Assembly (NCBI RefSeq): GCF_005116575.1
Contig: NZ_SWCN01000022.1
Coordinates: 24,468 to 88,467, forward strand
Reading direction: 5' to 3'
Length of the DNA stretch: 64,000 nt
From: Desulforhopalus sp. IMCC35007
GTDB lineage: Bacteria; Desulfobacterota; Desulfobulbia; Desulfobulbales; Desulfocapsaceae
Numbering within the stretch: position 1 is the stretch's first letter; the number at the start of each line of letters is the position of its first letter. A program made the translations under genes and the position numbers. The notes under the pieces were generated by a model. It did not search any database and was not told the DNA's origin. It saw nothing but the letters and a program-made list of their open reading frames with translations. Below, in pieces: positions 45,388 through 53,928 of this stretch.

Positions 45388-46151
45388 CAGGCTGTGGCCT
45401 CCATTCGTCCCAGATAGGCTTCCAGTACCAGAGGGTTACGTCGCACCTCATCCGCCGTGCCTGTGGCAATACAACGGCCGCTATCCAGCACCACAACCTG
45501 GTCGGCAATTTCCATAACCAGGTCCATATCATGTTCCACCAGCATCAGAGTGTGACCTGCCCGGCGGAGAAGTTTCAGCTGGTCGCCCACGGCTGCAGTT
45601 TCCTCACCGTTTAGTCCGGCTACAGGTTCATCAAGGAGCAGTAAATCGGGTTTGCCAACGATGGCACGGGCCAGTTCCACACGCTTTTTATCCCCATAGG
45701 CGAGAATCTCGGCTGGCCAGTAGATTTTGTCACTCAGGTCGAAGTAGTCCAAGGCCTCCAGAGATCTCAGTTTTAACTGTCGTTCACGGTGACGCAGGTA
45801 AGGTAGTCGTAACATGGCCATGATCATGGAGTGTCCACCTTCACAGGTTAAACCTGTCATCACATTATCTAAAACAGACAACCGCGGAAAGAGCCTCAGA
45901 TTCTGAAAAGTGCGGCTAATACCGAGAGCACTGATCTTATGGGATGCGAGATTAACGATCTCATGGCCTTTAAAAAGAACCGAGCCGCTGGTGGCCGGCA
46001 ACACCCCGGTAATGCAGTTTATCAGGGTTGATTTGCCTGCCCCATTTGGACCTATAAGAGCGGTTACCTTCCCCTTTGGTACAGTAAAAGAAACATCTGA
46101 AAGCGCTGGCAGGCCGCCAAAGTTTTTACAGAGATGATCAAGTCGCAGCAT
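45387..46151 (-). CDS. livG: Branched-chain amino acid-type ABC transporter ATP-binding protein LivG
   Basis: The 254-residue ATPase has Walker A GPNGAGKST near 36, LAYGDKKRVELARAI near 150 (LivG-type signature) and LLLLDEPVAGLNGEE near 170. I chose the ATG at 46151 (AAGGAAAGCAAAAAG before it), which overlaps the livM stop by 14 bases; an upstream in-frame start at 46214 would overlap livM much more. It overlaps the next gene by one base. It pairs with the LivF part of the fusion. Confidence 0.9.
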   Translation of the reverse strand: MLRLDHLCKNFGGLPALSDVSFTVPKGKVTALIGPNGAGKSTLINCITGVLPATSGSVLFKGHEIVNLASHKISALGISRTFQNLRLFPRLSVLDNVMTGLTCEGGHSMIMAMLRLPYLRHRERQLKLRSLEALDYFDLSDKIYWPAEILAYGDKKRVELARAIVGKPDLLLLDEPVAGLNGEETAAVGDQLKLLRRAGHTLMLVEHDMDLVMEIADQVVVLDSGRCIATGTADEVRRNPLVLEAYLGRMEATA

Positions 46152-47151
46152 CTTTTTGCTTTCCTTTTTGTTTGTGCAAAGCCAGTCGCACCGTAACCAT
46201 GTCTTTAAGTCCACTAATCAGGCCCTGGGGCAGGAACATCAACACCAGCACCAGGATACCACCGTGAACGAAATCCTTATAGTTCTCAAAAACCCCGATC
46301 CATTCCGGTAACAGAGTGATGAGGCCAGCTCCAAAGAGCGAACCCCAGATGGAACCCATGCCACCGATCACAACCATTATCACCATGTCAGTGGAAGTGA
46401 AAATACCAAAGGAATCCGGGCTAATAAAGGAGTAACAGTGGGCAAAGAGACTACCCGCCAAGGAGGCCATTACAGCCGAGAGAACAAAGATTTTGATTTT
46501 TGCCAGGCGGGTATTGACCCCAAGGGCTGCGGCTGCAGTTTCATCCTCGGCCAGGGCCGATAAACCACGGCCAACCCCACTGCGTACAAGGTTCAGGCAG
46601 AGCAACAGGCAGATCATGGTAAACGACCAGAGCAGGTAGTGGAGGCGAACCTCGTCGTCAAAGGAAAAGTCACCAAAGGCGAGGTAAGGGATACCTGAAA
46701 AGCCACTGGGACCTCCGGTAAGTGTATCCCACTCCAGCAGCACACTATGCACCACAAAGTTAAAGCCAAGGGTAGCCATTGCCAGGTAGTGGCCCGACAG
46801 ACGCAACACCGGAATCCCGACGAAAAGCGCAATACAGCCAACAGCCATGGCAACCAGCAACATAGCAGGCCATGGTGGCAGCCCGTAGGTACCAGTGGTA
46901 ATAGCCGACCCGTATGCCCCAAGGCCAAAAAAGGCCGCATGACCAAGGGAGATCTGCCCGGCGTATCCAATAAAAAGGTTAAGGCCCAGCACCACAATGG
47001 TATTGATAGCAATGAGGTTGGTCACCCCAAGGGTGTAGGGGTTGTCCTCAAAAAGGGGAAAAAGCATCAAGAGGGTCGACAGCATGACCACCATCAGTCC
47101 TGTCCGGTGCAGGGAGATAAAATAGAAAAATCTGTCGCGCAGAGACATCAT
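46138..47151 (-). CDS. livM: Branched-chain amino acid-type ABC transporter permease LivM
   Basis: The 337-residue membrane protein has about nine helices. GYAGQISLGHAAFFGLGAY near 65 and the EDETAAAALGVN coupling region near 200 are LivM features. It forms the transmembrane channel with LivH. The start (ATG ATG) follows the iorB stop by a few bases. Confidence 0.92.
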   Translation of the reverse strand: MMSLRDRFFYFISLHRTGLMVVMLSTLLMLFPLFEDNPYTLGVTNLIAINTIVVLGLNLFIGYAGQISLGHAAFFGLGAYGSAITTGTYGLPPWPAMLLVAMAVGCIALFVGIPVLRLSGHYLAMATLGFNFVVHSVLLEWDTLTGGPSGFSGIPYLAFGDFSFDDEVRLHYLLWSFTMICLLLCLNLVRSGVGRGLSALAEDETAAAALGVNTRLAKIKIFVLSAVMASLAGSLFAHCYSFISPDSFGIFTSTDMVIMVVIGGMGSIWGSLFGAGLITLLPEWIGVFENYKDFVHGGILVLVLMFLPQGLISGLKDMVTVRLALHKQKGKQKDAAT

Positions 47152-47154
47152 ATT

Positions 47155-47655
47155 TTACAGATTCAAACCGGTAGTAAAGGCCTGAATATTTTGCTCTAAA
47201 AATTTTGCTGGTGCAAGTTGCCTGATGGCCACAACACACTCCTCCTCACTGCAAAAAAGAGCCTTCTTCCTGACTGCACGTCCGAGCAGTATAAGGTTTG
47301 ACAGGACCGAGTTGCCCATCTCCCTTGCTATCTTCGATCCATCAATCCGGTCTCCTTCACCAGCTTTATCTGAATTAACAAAGAGCGCTCCTCCCTCTTT
47401 TAACAAAGAGCAATGGGCTGCAAGATTATCATCCCAAAGAATGAGTGCCACATCGGCCTGTCCAGTACGAATTAAAGGGGCTGCAAAATCTCCCACCTTG
47501 AGAGTGGAAAGTACAGTTCCTCCACGCTGGGCCATGCCGTGATCCTCAGAAGTGAGTACCGGAAGACCGTGATTCACCGCCATCTGCGCGATAACCTTGG
47601 TCAGAAAAAGAACACCTTGTCCACCTATACCGCTGACGAGTATCTGCTGTTTCAT
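47155..47655 (-). CDS. iorB: Indolepyruvate ferredoxin oxidoreductase subunit beta IorB
   Basis: The 166-residue protein starts with QQILVSGIGGQGVLFLTKVIA, the nucleotide-type glycine motif of the beta/gamma subunits of 2-oxoacid:ferredoxin oxidoreductases, followed by HGMAQRGGTVLSTLKVG. At 166 residues it is shorter than many IorB proteins (about 190-200). It overlaps iorA by four bases. Together they oxidise arylpyruvates to arylacetyl-CoA with reduced ferredoxin. Confidence 0.9.
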   Translation of the reverse strand: MKQQILVSGIGGQGVLFLTKVIAQMAVNHGLPVLTSEDHGMAQRGGTVLSTLKVGDFAAPLIRTGQADVALILWDDNLAAHCSLLKEGGALFVNSDKAGEGDRIDGSKIAREMGNSVLSNLILLGRAVRKKALFCSEEECVVAIRQLAPAKFLEQNIQAFTTGLNL

Positions 47656-49472
47656 TTATTTTCCTCCTCTACGATCGCCTGTGCGGGGCAGACTTGGATG
47701 CAGGTACCGCAACCGTGGCAACGATCTGGATCCACGACCGCCACCTCATTTTCCTTATCCATAGAAAGTGCGGGACACTCGAAGGTGTCAACACAGAGAC
47801 CGCAGCCCAGACACTGGTCGGTGATGATCACCGGAGGGGCGTCCTGAGCTTTACGCACGGCGGGAGTCATCAGGCAGCCATGCCGTGAGATGAGTACAGC
47901 CACCCCACCCTCTTCACTTCTGGTATGGGCGTCCGCCTTTTTGAGTAATTCTTCAAAACGCATATGATTGTAAGGATCGCAGCTCTCGATAAATTCGACC
48001 CCACTGGCCTTCACCAAAGGTTCGATGGCTACGATTTTGCTCTTTCTGCCTCCGGCGGTAAAACCCATGGTGGGTACCGGCTGGCCTCCGGTCATGGCTG
48101 TGGTACTGTTGTCGAGGATCACCACAATGATTCTGGCGTCCTGCAGCACTGCGTTGATGAGGGCCGGGATTCCGGCATGGAAAAACGTCGAATCACCGAT
48201 GGTTACCACCACTGTAGGTATCTTCCCTCCATCCTGTTTATAGGCCTGGTGAAAACCTGCGCCCTGGCTGATGCAGGCCCCCATGCAGTGAACGGTGTGG
48301 ACTGCGTCAAGGTTCATTCCAAGAGTGTAACAGCCAATATCAGAGGGAAAGATTCCCTCTGGAAAACATTTTTTTATGGAGTAAAACGCTGCCCGGTGTG
48401 GGCAGCCGGGGCAAAGCGATGGCCGCTGCCCACGGCCCTTTGCAGGAAGATCCGCAGGTGGGTCGAGTTCGAGAAAAGTAGCCAGGGTCCGGTAGAGAAT
48501 ATCGGGGCTCAGTTCACCCTCCTTAGGCACTGCGCCACTCTGTTTACCCACCGCCCCCGGGTGACCAAGCTGGAGCTCAATCACCGGATAGGTTTCTTCC
48601 AGAATAAGCAGACGATCGTAGTTTTCTTTCAGGTTTGCTATAAAATCTGGACTTAAAGGATAGGGCATCAGTACCTGATACAGGTCGATGGTATTGCTGA
48701 GGCCGAGTTCATCAAGCAGATCGACGAGGTTGGCGTAGGCTATACCGGAGGCCACAAGTGCAATTCTTGGCTGGCTGTTATTGCCTTCTTTTTTCTTTGG
48801 CTGCCACTCAGGTTCTTTCGCTACTTTTTCTAGTTTTTCATTGAGAGTACGGTGCAAAGCTGGCAGAAAGGCAGGGGTGGCACACCAGCGACCGGTGTCA
48901 GGTTTAAAAGCCGAACTCCGATCAAGTTGTACCGGCTCCTTAAGCTCGACACTCTGGCGGGAATGGCAAACCCGTGTGGTGGGACGAAGGACGATATTCA
49001 TCTCATATTTTTCTGAAAGCTGGTAGGCTGGCTTTATCATCGCCTTGGCCTGTTCGGGGCTGGCTGGGTCGAGTACCGGCACTCGTCCTTGAAGACAAAA
49101 AAGCCGTGTATCCTGCTCATTTTGCGAACTGTGCGGGCCTGGATCATCGGCTACCACCGTCAACATACCACCTTTCACCCCAAGGTAAGCGGTCCGCATA
49201 AAAGGGTCTGCTGCCACGTTCAGGCCAACCTGTTTCATCACAGCCACCGAACGCTTGCCCGTGTAACTTGCGGCAAGAGCAACTTCAAAGGCAATTTTTT
49301 CGTTTACCGACCATTCAAGGTGGAGTGGGCTTACGGCCTGATCTTTTCTATTGATAACCGACTGAAGAATCTCCGTTGACGGTGTGCCTGGATATGCCGC
49401 AGCAACCTGACAGCCGGCCTCAATGAGCCCCCGCCCGATCGCATCGTTTCCCATCATTAACTCTTTATTCAT
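47652..49472 (-). CDS. iorA: Indolepyruvate ferredoxin oxidoreductase subunit alpha IorA
   Basis: The 606-residue protein has an N-terminal pyrimidine-binding domain (GNDAIGRGLIEAGCQVAAAY), a central TPP-binding domain (GDSTFFHAGIPALINAV near 427, DNSTTAMTGGQP near 456) and two C-terminal [4Fe-4S] motifs (CLGCGLC near 553; CHGCGTCIQVCP near 587). It decarboxylates indolepyruvate and other arylpyruvates to the acyl-CoA, reducing ferredoxin. It lies between livH and iorB in a mixed transporter and enzyme operon, unusual compared with the simple iorAB pair. Confidence 0.94.
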   Translation of the reverse strand: MNKELMMGNDAIGRGLIEAGCQVAAAYPGTPSTEILQSVINRKDQAVSPLHLEWSVNEKIAFEVALAASYTGKRSVAVMKQVGLNVAADPFMRTAYLGVKGGMLTVVADDPGPHSSQNEQDTRLFCLQGRVPVLDPASPEQAKAMIKPAYQLSEKYEMNIVLRPTTRVCHSRQSVELKEPVQLDRSSAFKPDTGRWCATPAFLPALHRTLNEKLEKVAKEPEWQPKKKEGNNSQPRIALVASGIAYANLVDLLDELGLSNTIDLYQVLMPYPLSPDFIANLKENYDRLLILEETYPVIELQLGHPGAVGKQSGAVPKEGELSPDILYRTLATFLELDPPADLPAKGRGQRPSLCPGCPHRAAFYSIKKCFPEGIFPSDIGCYTLGMNLDAVHTVHCMGACISQGAGFHQAYKQDGGKIPTVVVTIGDSTFFHAGIPALINAVLQDARIIVVILDNSTTAMTGGQPVPTMGFTAGGRKSKIVAIEPLVKASGVEFIESCDPYNHMRFEELLKKADAHTRSEEGGVAVLISRHGCLMTPAVRKAQDAPPVIITDQCLGCGLCVDTFECPALSMDKENEVAVVDPDRCHGCGTCIQVCPAQAIVEEENK

Positions 49473-49509
49473 AATATCCTTTTTATATCAGGGTGTTTAA
49501 CAATCAAAA

Positions 49510-50370
49510 TCATTTACCGAGCAAACCTTTTGGCCGCACACAAAGTACCAGCAGTAAAACAACAAATGCCACCACATCTTTATAGGCACTGGAGAGATAT
49601 CCGGCCGACAGCGACTCCAGCAATCCCAGAATGAGACCACCAAAAACAGCTCCAGGAAAAGAACCAAAACCTCCCAGGATCGCAGCGGCAAAACCCTTTA
49701 ATCCCAAGAGGACGCCTACATCATAATTAAGGGTGGTGATGGGAGTAACCAACACCCCGGCCAAGCCTCCAAGAGCCCCTGCTATGGCATAACTGGTCAA
49801 ACGGATGCGTCCTGCGGGGATGCCGACCACTGCGGCAGCTTTAGGGTTTGAGGCCACCGCCCGCATGGAAAGACCAAGAGATGTTTTGTAGAAAAACCAG
49901 GTGAGAAGGCTGATGGCCACAATGGTAAGCAGTAGAATCCACAGGGCCTGGGGCAGTACGCTTGCTCCAAAAATAGTTATGGGGTGATCCGTGGTGAGAG
50001 GCGGCAGAGCCATGCGATTTTTCCCCCAGACCAGCTTAATAATGCCGCGCAGGATGATCGAGAGACCAACAGTAAGGAAGATCAGCACCAGGTGATTATT
50101 TGATCGGGCTGGACGTAAACCGAAGCGTTCCACCACCATGGCAACGACAGCAACACCTGCAACAGCAAGAAGGAGGCCGGGAACCATCGGCAAGCCTGCC
50201 CCCAACAGGCAGGAAAACATTAGCATGCCACCCAGGGTGACAAAATCTACCTGAACGAAGTTGACGATCCCCATGGTGTTATTGACGACACAAAATCCAA
50301 GAGCAATCAGCGCATAAATCGCTCCATTGGTCAATCCGGAAAAAACGTATTGCAGTAAATCCTGAAACAT
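49510..50370 (-). CDS. livH: Branched-chain amino acid-type ABC transporter permease LivH
   Basis: The protein has about 286 residues and eight helices, starting MFQDLLQYVFSGLTNGAIYAL, typical of LivH. RAVASNPKAAAVVGI near 175 is the coupling region, followed by AGALGGLAGVLVTP. It is the first gene of the minus-strand operon. I chose the ATG at 50370 (GGAG 11 bases upstream) over a GTG at 50433 that lies closer to the operator. Confidence 0.9.
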   Translation of the reverse strand: MFQDLLQYVFSGLTNGAIYALIALGFCVVNNTMGIVNFVQVDFVTLGGMLMFSCLLGAGLPMVPGLLLAVAGVAVVAMVVERFGLRPARSNNHLVLIFLTVGLSIILRGIIKLVWGKNRMALPPLTTDHPITIFGASVLPQALWILLLTIVAISLLTWFFYKTSLGLSMRAVASNPKAAAVVGIPAGRIRLTSYAIAGALGGLAGVLVTPITTLNYDVGVLLGLKGFAAAILGGFGSFPGAVFGGLILGLLESLSAGYLSSAYKDVVAFVVLLLVLCVRPKGLLGK

Positions 50371-50463
50371 GAAGACGGTGGCTCCTGCGACGACATTTGG
50401 CGTCGTGAGCGAGGCCAAAGGCAGACTGGGCACGACGAGAAAAGTATTGACTCTCTTATAATT

Positions 50464-50483
50464 TGTACTAGTGTACTAGTACA
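50464..50483. promoter_or_regulatory. Predicted TrpR operator between trpR and the liv-ior operon
   Basis: A 20-base palindrome consists of 9-base arms TGTACTAGT and ACTAGTACA around a central GT. The core ACTAGT-GT-ACTAGT has the same spacing as the E. coli trp operator (ACTAGT-TA-ACTAGT). It begins just after a TATAAT hexamer (50457-50462, plus strand) and its last base is the first base of the trpR start codon, so it probably controls trpR itself and the divergent operon. Confidence 0.85.
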
Positions 50484-50734
50484 TGACTGCGACAATAAAA
50501 TACATTTCCCATTTAGTCAATCATTTGCTTGCCCAGAAAAACTCTGAGCAAATGGAAGTGACCCTGCGTGGCCTTCTCACCGAGAGTGAGCTTCTGGACG
50601 TGGCCAAGCGTCTGCAGATTTTGGAAATGCTGGAACAGAGGGTTCCCCAGCGTCAGATAGCCGAAAAACTTGGGGTGGGAATCGCCACCGTCACCAGAGG
50701 GTCTCATCACCTTAAAAAAAGTCATAAATTATAG
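50483..50734 (+). CDS. trpR: Trp repressor family protein (TrpR)
   Basis: The 83-residue protein is a short TrpR: helices with LLTESELLDVAKRLQILEMLEQR and the helix-turn-helix VPQRQIAEKLGVGIATVTRGSHHLK. The GxGIATxTRGS sequence is the TrpR signature (GAGIATITRGS in E. coli). TrpR binds operator DNA when loaded with tryptophan. Its start codon overlaps the operator, so it is probably autoregulated and translated from a very short leader. It is divergent from the liv-ior operon. E. coli TrpR has 108 residues; the N-terminal arm is shorter here. Confidence 0.9.
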   Translation: MTATIKYISHLVNHLLAQKNSEQMEVTLRGLLTESELLDVAKRLQILEMLEQRVPQRQIAEKLGVGIATVTRGSHHLKKSHKL

Positions 50735-51014
50735 ACGCCGGTTCTTTGCAAAACCGAATTGTTGAGAACTAAGATTAAACCCGTACACCAAACCACTTCT
50801 ATCGATGCTGCCCGTTGCCATTCACCGGTCCTCGCCACGGGTATCTTCAAACATGATCTCTACCTTACCGATCACTGGAAAAAGAGCATAATCAAAAGCA
50901 TTTTTTCCCTTATCTCCAACAGTAGCAGCTTCAAAAATCCTCTTCGTATCTATATGGCTTTCCAAGCCACACGTCTCTACACAAACGCTTCAGAGCACTA
51001 CGATCAGTCGAGTA

Positions 51015-51659
51015 TCAGGCGACAGAAACTATCTTAGAAGCAAGCTTTGTAATTTCTTTGCAGACCCCGTCATTTTCAATACAGTCAACGTAGGGTAAGT
51101 CACTTATTTTCAGAGTATTATTGTTCTTTATCTTTCTCATTTTATGAATAGCACTCGTCTTGCATTGTTCTCCTTTTCCGCAGGTGTTACACGGTACATT
51201 TCCGGTAAGTAGAATCTGCCCTAGCAGATTTACCCGATCTGACTCCGTGAGTTTTTTTGCAAGGGCTTTACTTGCCTCTTCCAACGCATCGGGATCCAGA
51301 CCGTTTAGGATGGTTGCCCACGGTTTGTCCTTGAGCAGAGTGTTATCATGTTTTAGTGACCATAATCGTTCGATAAAAGCTCTGGTAAAGCCATCAAGCT
51401 GGCCAAACGGAATATACCCACCAAGGACAACAGCATCTGCTTCAAGCAGCTTCTGAGCTAGTGCGGGAAAATCGTCATGTACTTTACAGACATTGTCGGC
51501 GACACAGCCTTTGCAAGCGAAACAGGGTCTAATATCCATCTTTGATAATTTAACAAATTCGGTCTGATATCCGGTTTCGTCCATTAATCTTTTTACAGCT
51601 CTATCCGTGTTGCTGTTATTGACTGGGCTTCCGGATATGCCGATAATCTTTTTTGTCAT
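51015..51659 (-). CDS. Iron-sulfur flavoprotein / NADPH-dependent FMN reductase-like protein
   Basis: The 214-residue protein has a flavodoxin-like N-terminus (IIGISGSPVNNSNTDRAVKRL, FMN phosphate loop) and a cluster of Cys (IRPCFACKGCVADNVC at 44-58), the compact motif for a [4Fe-4S] cluster in iron-sulfur flavoproteins. Extra Cys pairs occur near 155-170 (CNTCGKGEQC). It would transfer electrons between NAD(P)H or ferredoxin and a redox partner. It is divergent from the DsrE and peroxiredoxin genes, with the TTGAAC operators between. Confidence 0.85.
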   Translation of the reverse strand: MTKKIIGISGSPVNNSNTDRAVKRLMDETGYQTEFVKLSKMDIRPCFACKGCVADNVCKVHDDFPALAQKLLEADAVVLGGYIPFGQLDGFTRAFIERLWSLKHDNTLLKDKPWATILNGLDPDALEEASKALAKKLTESDRVNLLGQILLTGNVPCNTCGKGEQCKTSAIHKMRKIKNNNTLKISDLPYVDCIENDGVCKEITKLASKIVSVA

Positions 51660-51795
51660 AGATCCTCCTCAAAATCACTCTTTGGCCCGTTAAAGATGTT
51701 TTCATCTATAGCCGTAGTTCCAACAAAATGGGTAAGTATACAGAAAAATTGATATCTATGTTGTAATAATTGCTACAATTCACAACTCCCAGCAA

Positions 51796-51867
51796 CCTAT
51801 TTGAACTTTCGTTCAAATAGGCTCTTGACAACAAATTGGGACAAGCTTAGTTTGAACATTCATTCAA
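51796..51867 (+). promoter_or_regulatory. Promoter with two TTGAAC palindromic operators
   Basis: Operator 1 is CCTATTTGAAC / GTTCAAATAGG (51796-51806 and 51811-51821, 4-base centre). Operator 2 is TTGAAC / ATTCAA (51852-51857 and 51862-51867), one mismatch from perfect. Their centres are 51 bases apart. A -35-like TTGACA sits at 51825-51830, and a weak -10 (TAGTTT, 51848-51853, 17-base spacer) overlaps operator 2. A TetR-type repressor is a plausible binder. Likely target is the dsrE gene, perhaps also the divergent flavoprotein gene. Confidence 0.65.
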
Positions 51868-52007
51868 CTTGATTGAGCTTTTGATTAATCAGCGTCATTA
51901 TCTTCAAAAAGAAGAACACCAACAGGGAAAACAACGGAATCATTTCACGAGGGTTCGATGGGTATTGAAAATATATCACTAACCATGACTACAGGAGGTC
52001 TTACAGC

Positions 52008-52352
52008 ATGCCAACCAAAAACAAGCTTCATATACTCTGGACGAATGACAATCTCATCACATCAGAAAAAATGGTTTTTATGTATGGGATAAACGCAAAG
52101 CGAAAAAAACTGTGGGATGAAGCAACAATTATAATTTGGGGTGCTCCCACAAAATTGGTCAGCGAGAATACACTCATTCAGGAGCTTATTGAAGAGGCAA
52201 AGCTCGAAGGAGTGCACATCACTGCCTGTAAAGCATGTGCTGATCAACTCGGCGTGACAGGAATATTAGAAGGTCTTGGTATCGAGGTCATTTATCAGGC
52301 AGACCCATTCACCAGAATTTTAAAAAGTGATGAAAAACTGATCACCATTTGA
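52008..52352 (+). CDS. DsrE family protein
   Basis: The 114-residue protein has the DsrE-like start KLHILWTNDNLITSEKMVFMYG and a central VHITACKACADQLGV with a CxxC pair near 74-77, where DsrE-type proteins hold a reactive Cys for sulfur transfer. AGGAGGT lies 8 bases before the ATG. It is followed after 46 bases by the selenocysteine peroxiredoxin gene; together they suggest a role in sulfur or redox handling. The exact role is not established. Confidence 0.85.
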   Translation: MPTKNKLHILWTNDNLITSEKMVFMYGINAKRKKLWDEATIIIWGAPTKLVSENTLIQELIEEAKLEGVHITACKACADQLGVTGILEGLGIEVIYQADPFTRILKSDEKLITI

Positions 52353-52398
52353 TGTTTTGCCCGATTCGTCAAAGTTTAACAATACACTGGAGTTCAAT

Positions 52399-53046
52399 AT
52401 GAAATTACAAGAAAAACTGACTGCAATGAAACAAGAATCAATGGCGTCGAAGCCACCAGAGGTGGTCGAATTGCTGATGGCAGAAACGAAAAAGTTGATA
52501 TTATCGGGAATAGCAGACAAAGCTATCAAGGTTGGTGCAACCTTACCTGAGTTTATATTATCTGATGAACAAGGCAATGCTTTCAACTCCAAAGATATCC
52601 TTGGCAAAGGACCTCTTGCTCTCAGTTTTTACCGTGGCATCTGGTGACCTTATTGTAACGTCGAGCTGGAAGCTCTACAGGAAATCTACAGTCAGGTTCT
52701 AGATCTTGGTGGTTCCCTTATCGCTATTTCACCGCAATTACCGAAGTATACAAAGCAGGTTGTAAAAAAGCACAACCTTAGCTTTCCTGTTCTTGCAGAT
52801 ATAGATAACAACTATGCGGACAAGCTTGGTTTAGTTTTCACTCTCTCTGAAAAACTCAAGGAGTTATATTCCAAATTTGGAATTGACCTGCCCCGGTTTA
52901 ATGGCAACGACACCTGGCAACTCCCGATGTCCGGAAGATTTCTAGTCGACAGCAATGGCATCATCAGAAACGTTGATGTGCATCCTGACCACACCACCAG
53001 ACCGGAACCTGATGAAATTTTAGAGTTTATGCAATCTTTGGCATAG
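52399..53046 (+). CDS. Selenocysteine-containing AhpC/TSA (peroxiredoxin-like) protein
   Basis: The gene reads through an in-frame TGA at 52645-52647 (codon 83) to a TAG at 53044, giving 215 residues. Around the TGA the protein is FYRGIW-U-PYCNVELEAL, where the family has WCPYCN, so TGA sits exactly at the peroxidatic Cys and most likely codes selenocysteine. After it come SPQLPKYTKQVVKKHNLSFPVLAD and a C-terminus typical of the family. GGAG lies 6-7 bases before the ATG. A hairpin follows the UGA. It would reduce peroxides. An automatic caller would stop at the TGA and report a truncated gene. Confidence 0.88.
52663..52675 (+). promoter_or_regulatory. Candidate bacterial SECIS hairpin
   Basis: GAGCT (52663-52667) and AGCTC (52671-52675) form a 5-base stem with a GGA loop, starting 15 bases after the UGA codon of the peroxiredoxin gene. 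Position and the G in the loop fit bacterial SECIS elements bound by SelB. The stem may be extended by other pairs. Confidence 0.6.
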
Positions 53047-53097
53047 TTCACCAATAAAGGCGGATCTCTTCAACTCCGCCTCTGTTTCTTTGTATCG

Positions 53098-53367
53098 ATG
53101 ATCAGTACAGCAGCCAATGAGAAGTCCGATTATGCACGGGAAATTGGTATTTTCTTTACCGTTAATGAGAAGGTGCGGCGGATTTATGAGAGTTTCGGGA
53201 TCGATCCTGAAAAGCATAACGGCAAAGGGCAATTCGACATTCCTTTGGCCGCGATCTAGGTTCCCCATAGCCACGAAACCCTTGTTGATGCGGTTGGCGG
53301 GGCAGATTCCACAATACTCACCGAACCAGCAGAAGTCGTCAAGGTGCTCCAGTCACTGAAAAAATAA
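53098..53367 (+). pseudogene. Remnant of a second peroxiredoxin-like gene (C-terminal half)
   Basis: The frame reads MISTAANEKSDYAREIGIFF and VRRIYESFGIDPEKHNGKG, then an in-frame TAG at 53257-53259, followed by EPAEVVKVLQSLKK and TAA. It resembles the C-terminal half of an AhpC/TSA-type peroxiredoxin (EYxxFGIDxxxxNGxxxF). The N-terminal active-site half is missing. It lies directly after the selenoprotein gene, so it may be an old duplicate. Confidence 0.65.
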
Positions 53368-53401
53368 GCCATTCCCCCCCTCCAACCAGCAACTTTTGAG
53401 A

Positions 53402-53784
53402 TTATATGCAGATTGCGGATAGTGGGCTTTTAGCGTAAGAGCCCACTATCCTTGATTGCGATGGAATGTTCAGGAGTTCATGTGTGGGTTGATCGACAGC
53501 GGGATTTCTAAACGCTGAGACCCACATTGCCCCAAAACCAAGGCTGGTTACTGCTAACTGCATGGACATAAAGGCGCAGCTCATAGAGCTGTTCAGAGTA
53601 AATTCCCACCACGCATCATATCTTTTTTCACTTTCGGTCCGTATTCCCAAACCATCTCGCCAGCGTACATGAGCAAATAGACGATCGGAAACCAAAGTTC
53701 TGACTTGCCGTCTGGCGTCTCAGAAACAACCAAACGTGCAAAGATCTGTTCTGTGAAACAGAAAAACTTCCCGCTTTCTGGCAC
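53402..53784 (-). pseudogene. Frameshifted nitroreductase family gene remnant
   Basis: One minus-strand frame (53784 to about 53595) has GKFFCFTEQIFARLVVSETPD. After a shift near 53600-53640, another frame (to 53402) has DAWWEFTLNSSMSCAFMSM and LAVTSLGFGAMWVSAF, a nitroreductase-like segment (compare WxEFALNxSxxCAFMxxxAxSLGLGSQWVSA). The join lies around codons reading GGNLL in one frame and WWEF in the other. Both ends are incomplete. Confidence 0.5.
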
Positions 53785-53928
53785 GATATAGAATTTTTCA
53801 TTTGACGGTTACATTATATTGGGTGTAAAAATAATATTTTCCAGGACACAAAAAATTACTTTTTCCCACGGCTGGCAAACAGCATCGCTTGCAATAATGG
53901 TGCGACAGGATAAGAGCCGTCAGGTAAC

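Noticed and set aside
50759..51037. Plus-strand frame of 92 codons after trpR
   Set aside because: It has a TTG start without ribosome site, overlaps the flavoprotein gene end, and matches no family, although codon use looks fairly normal.
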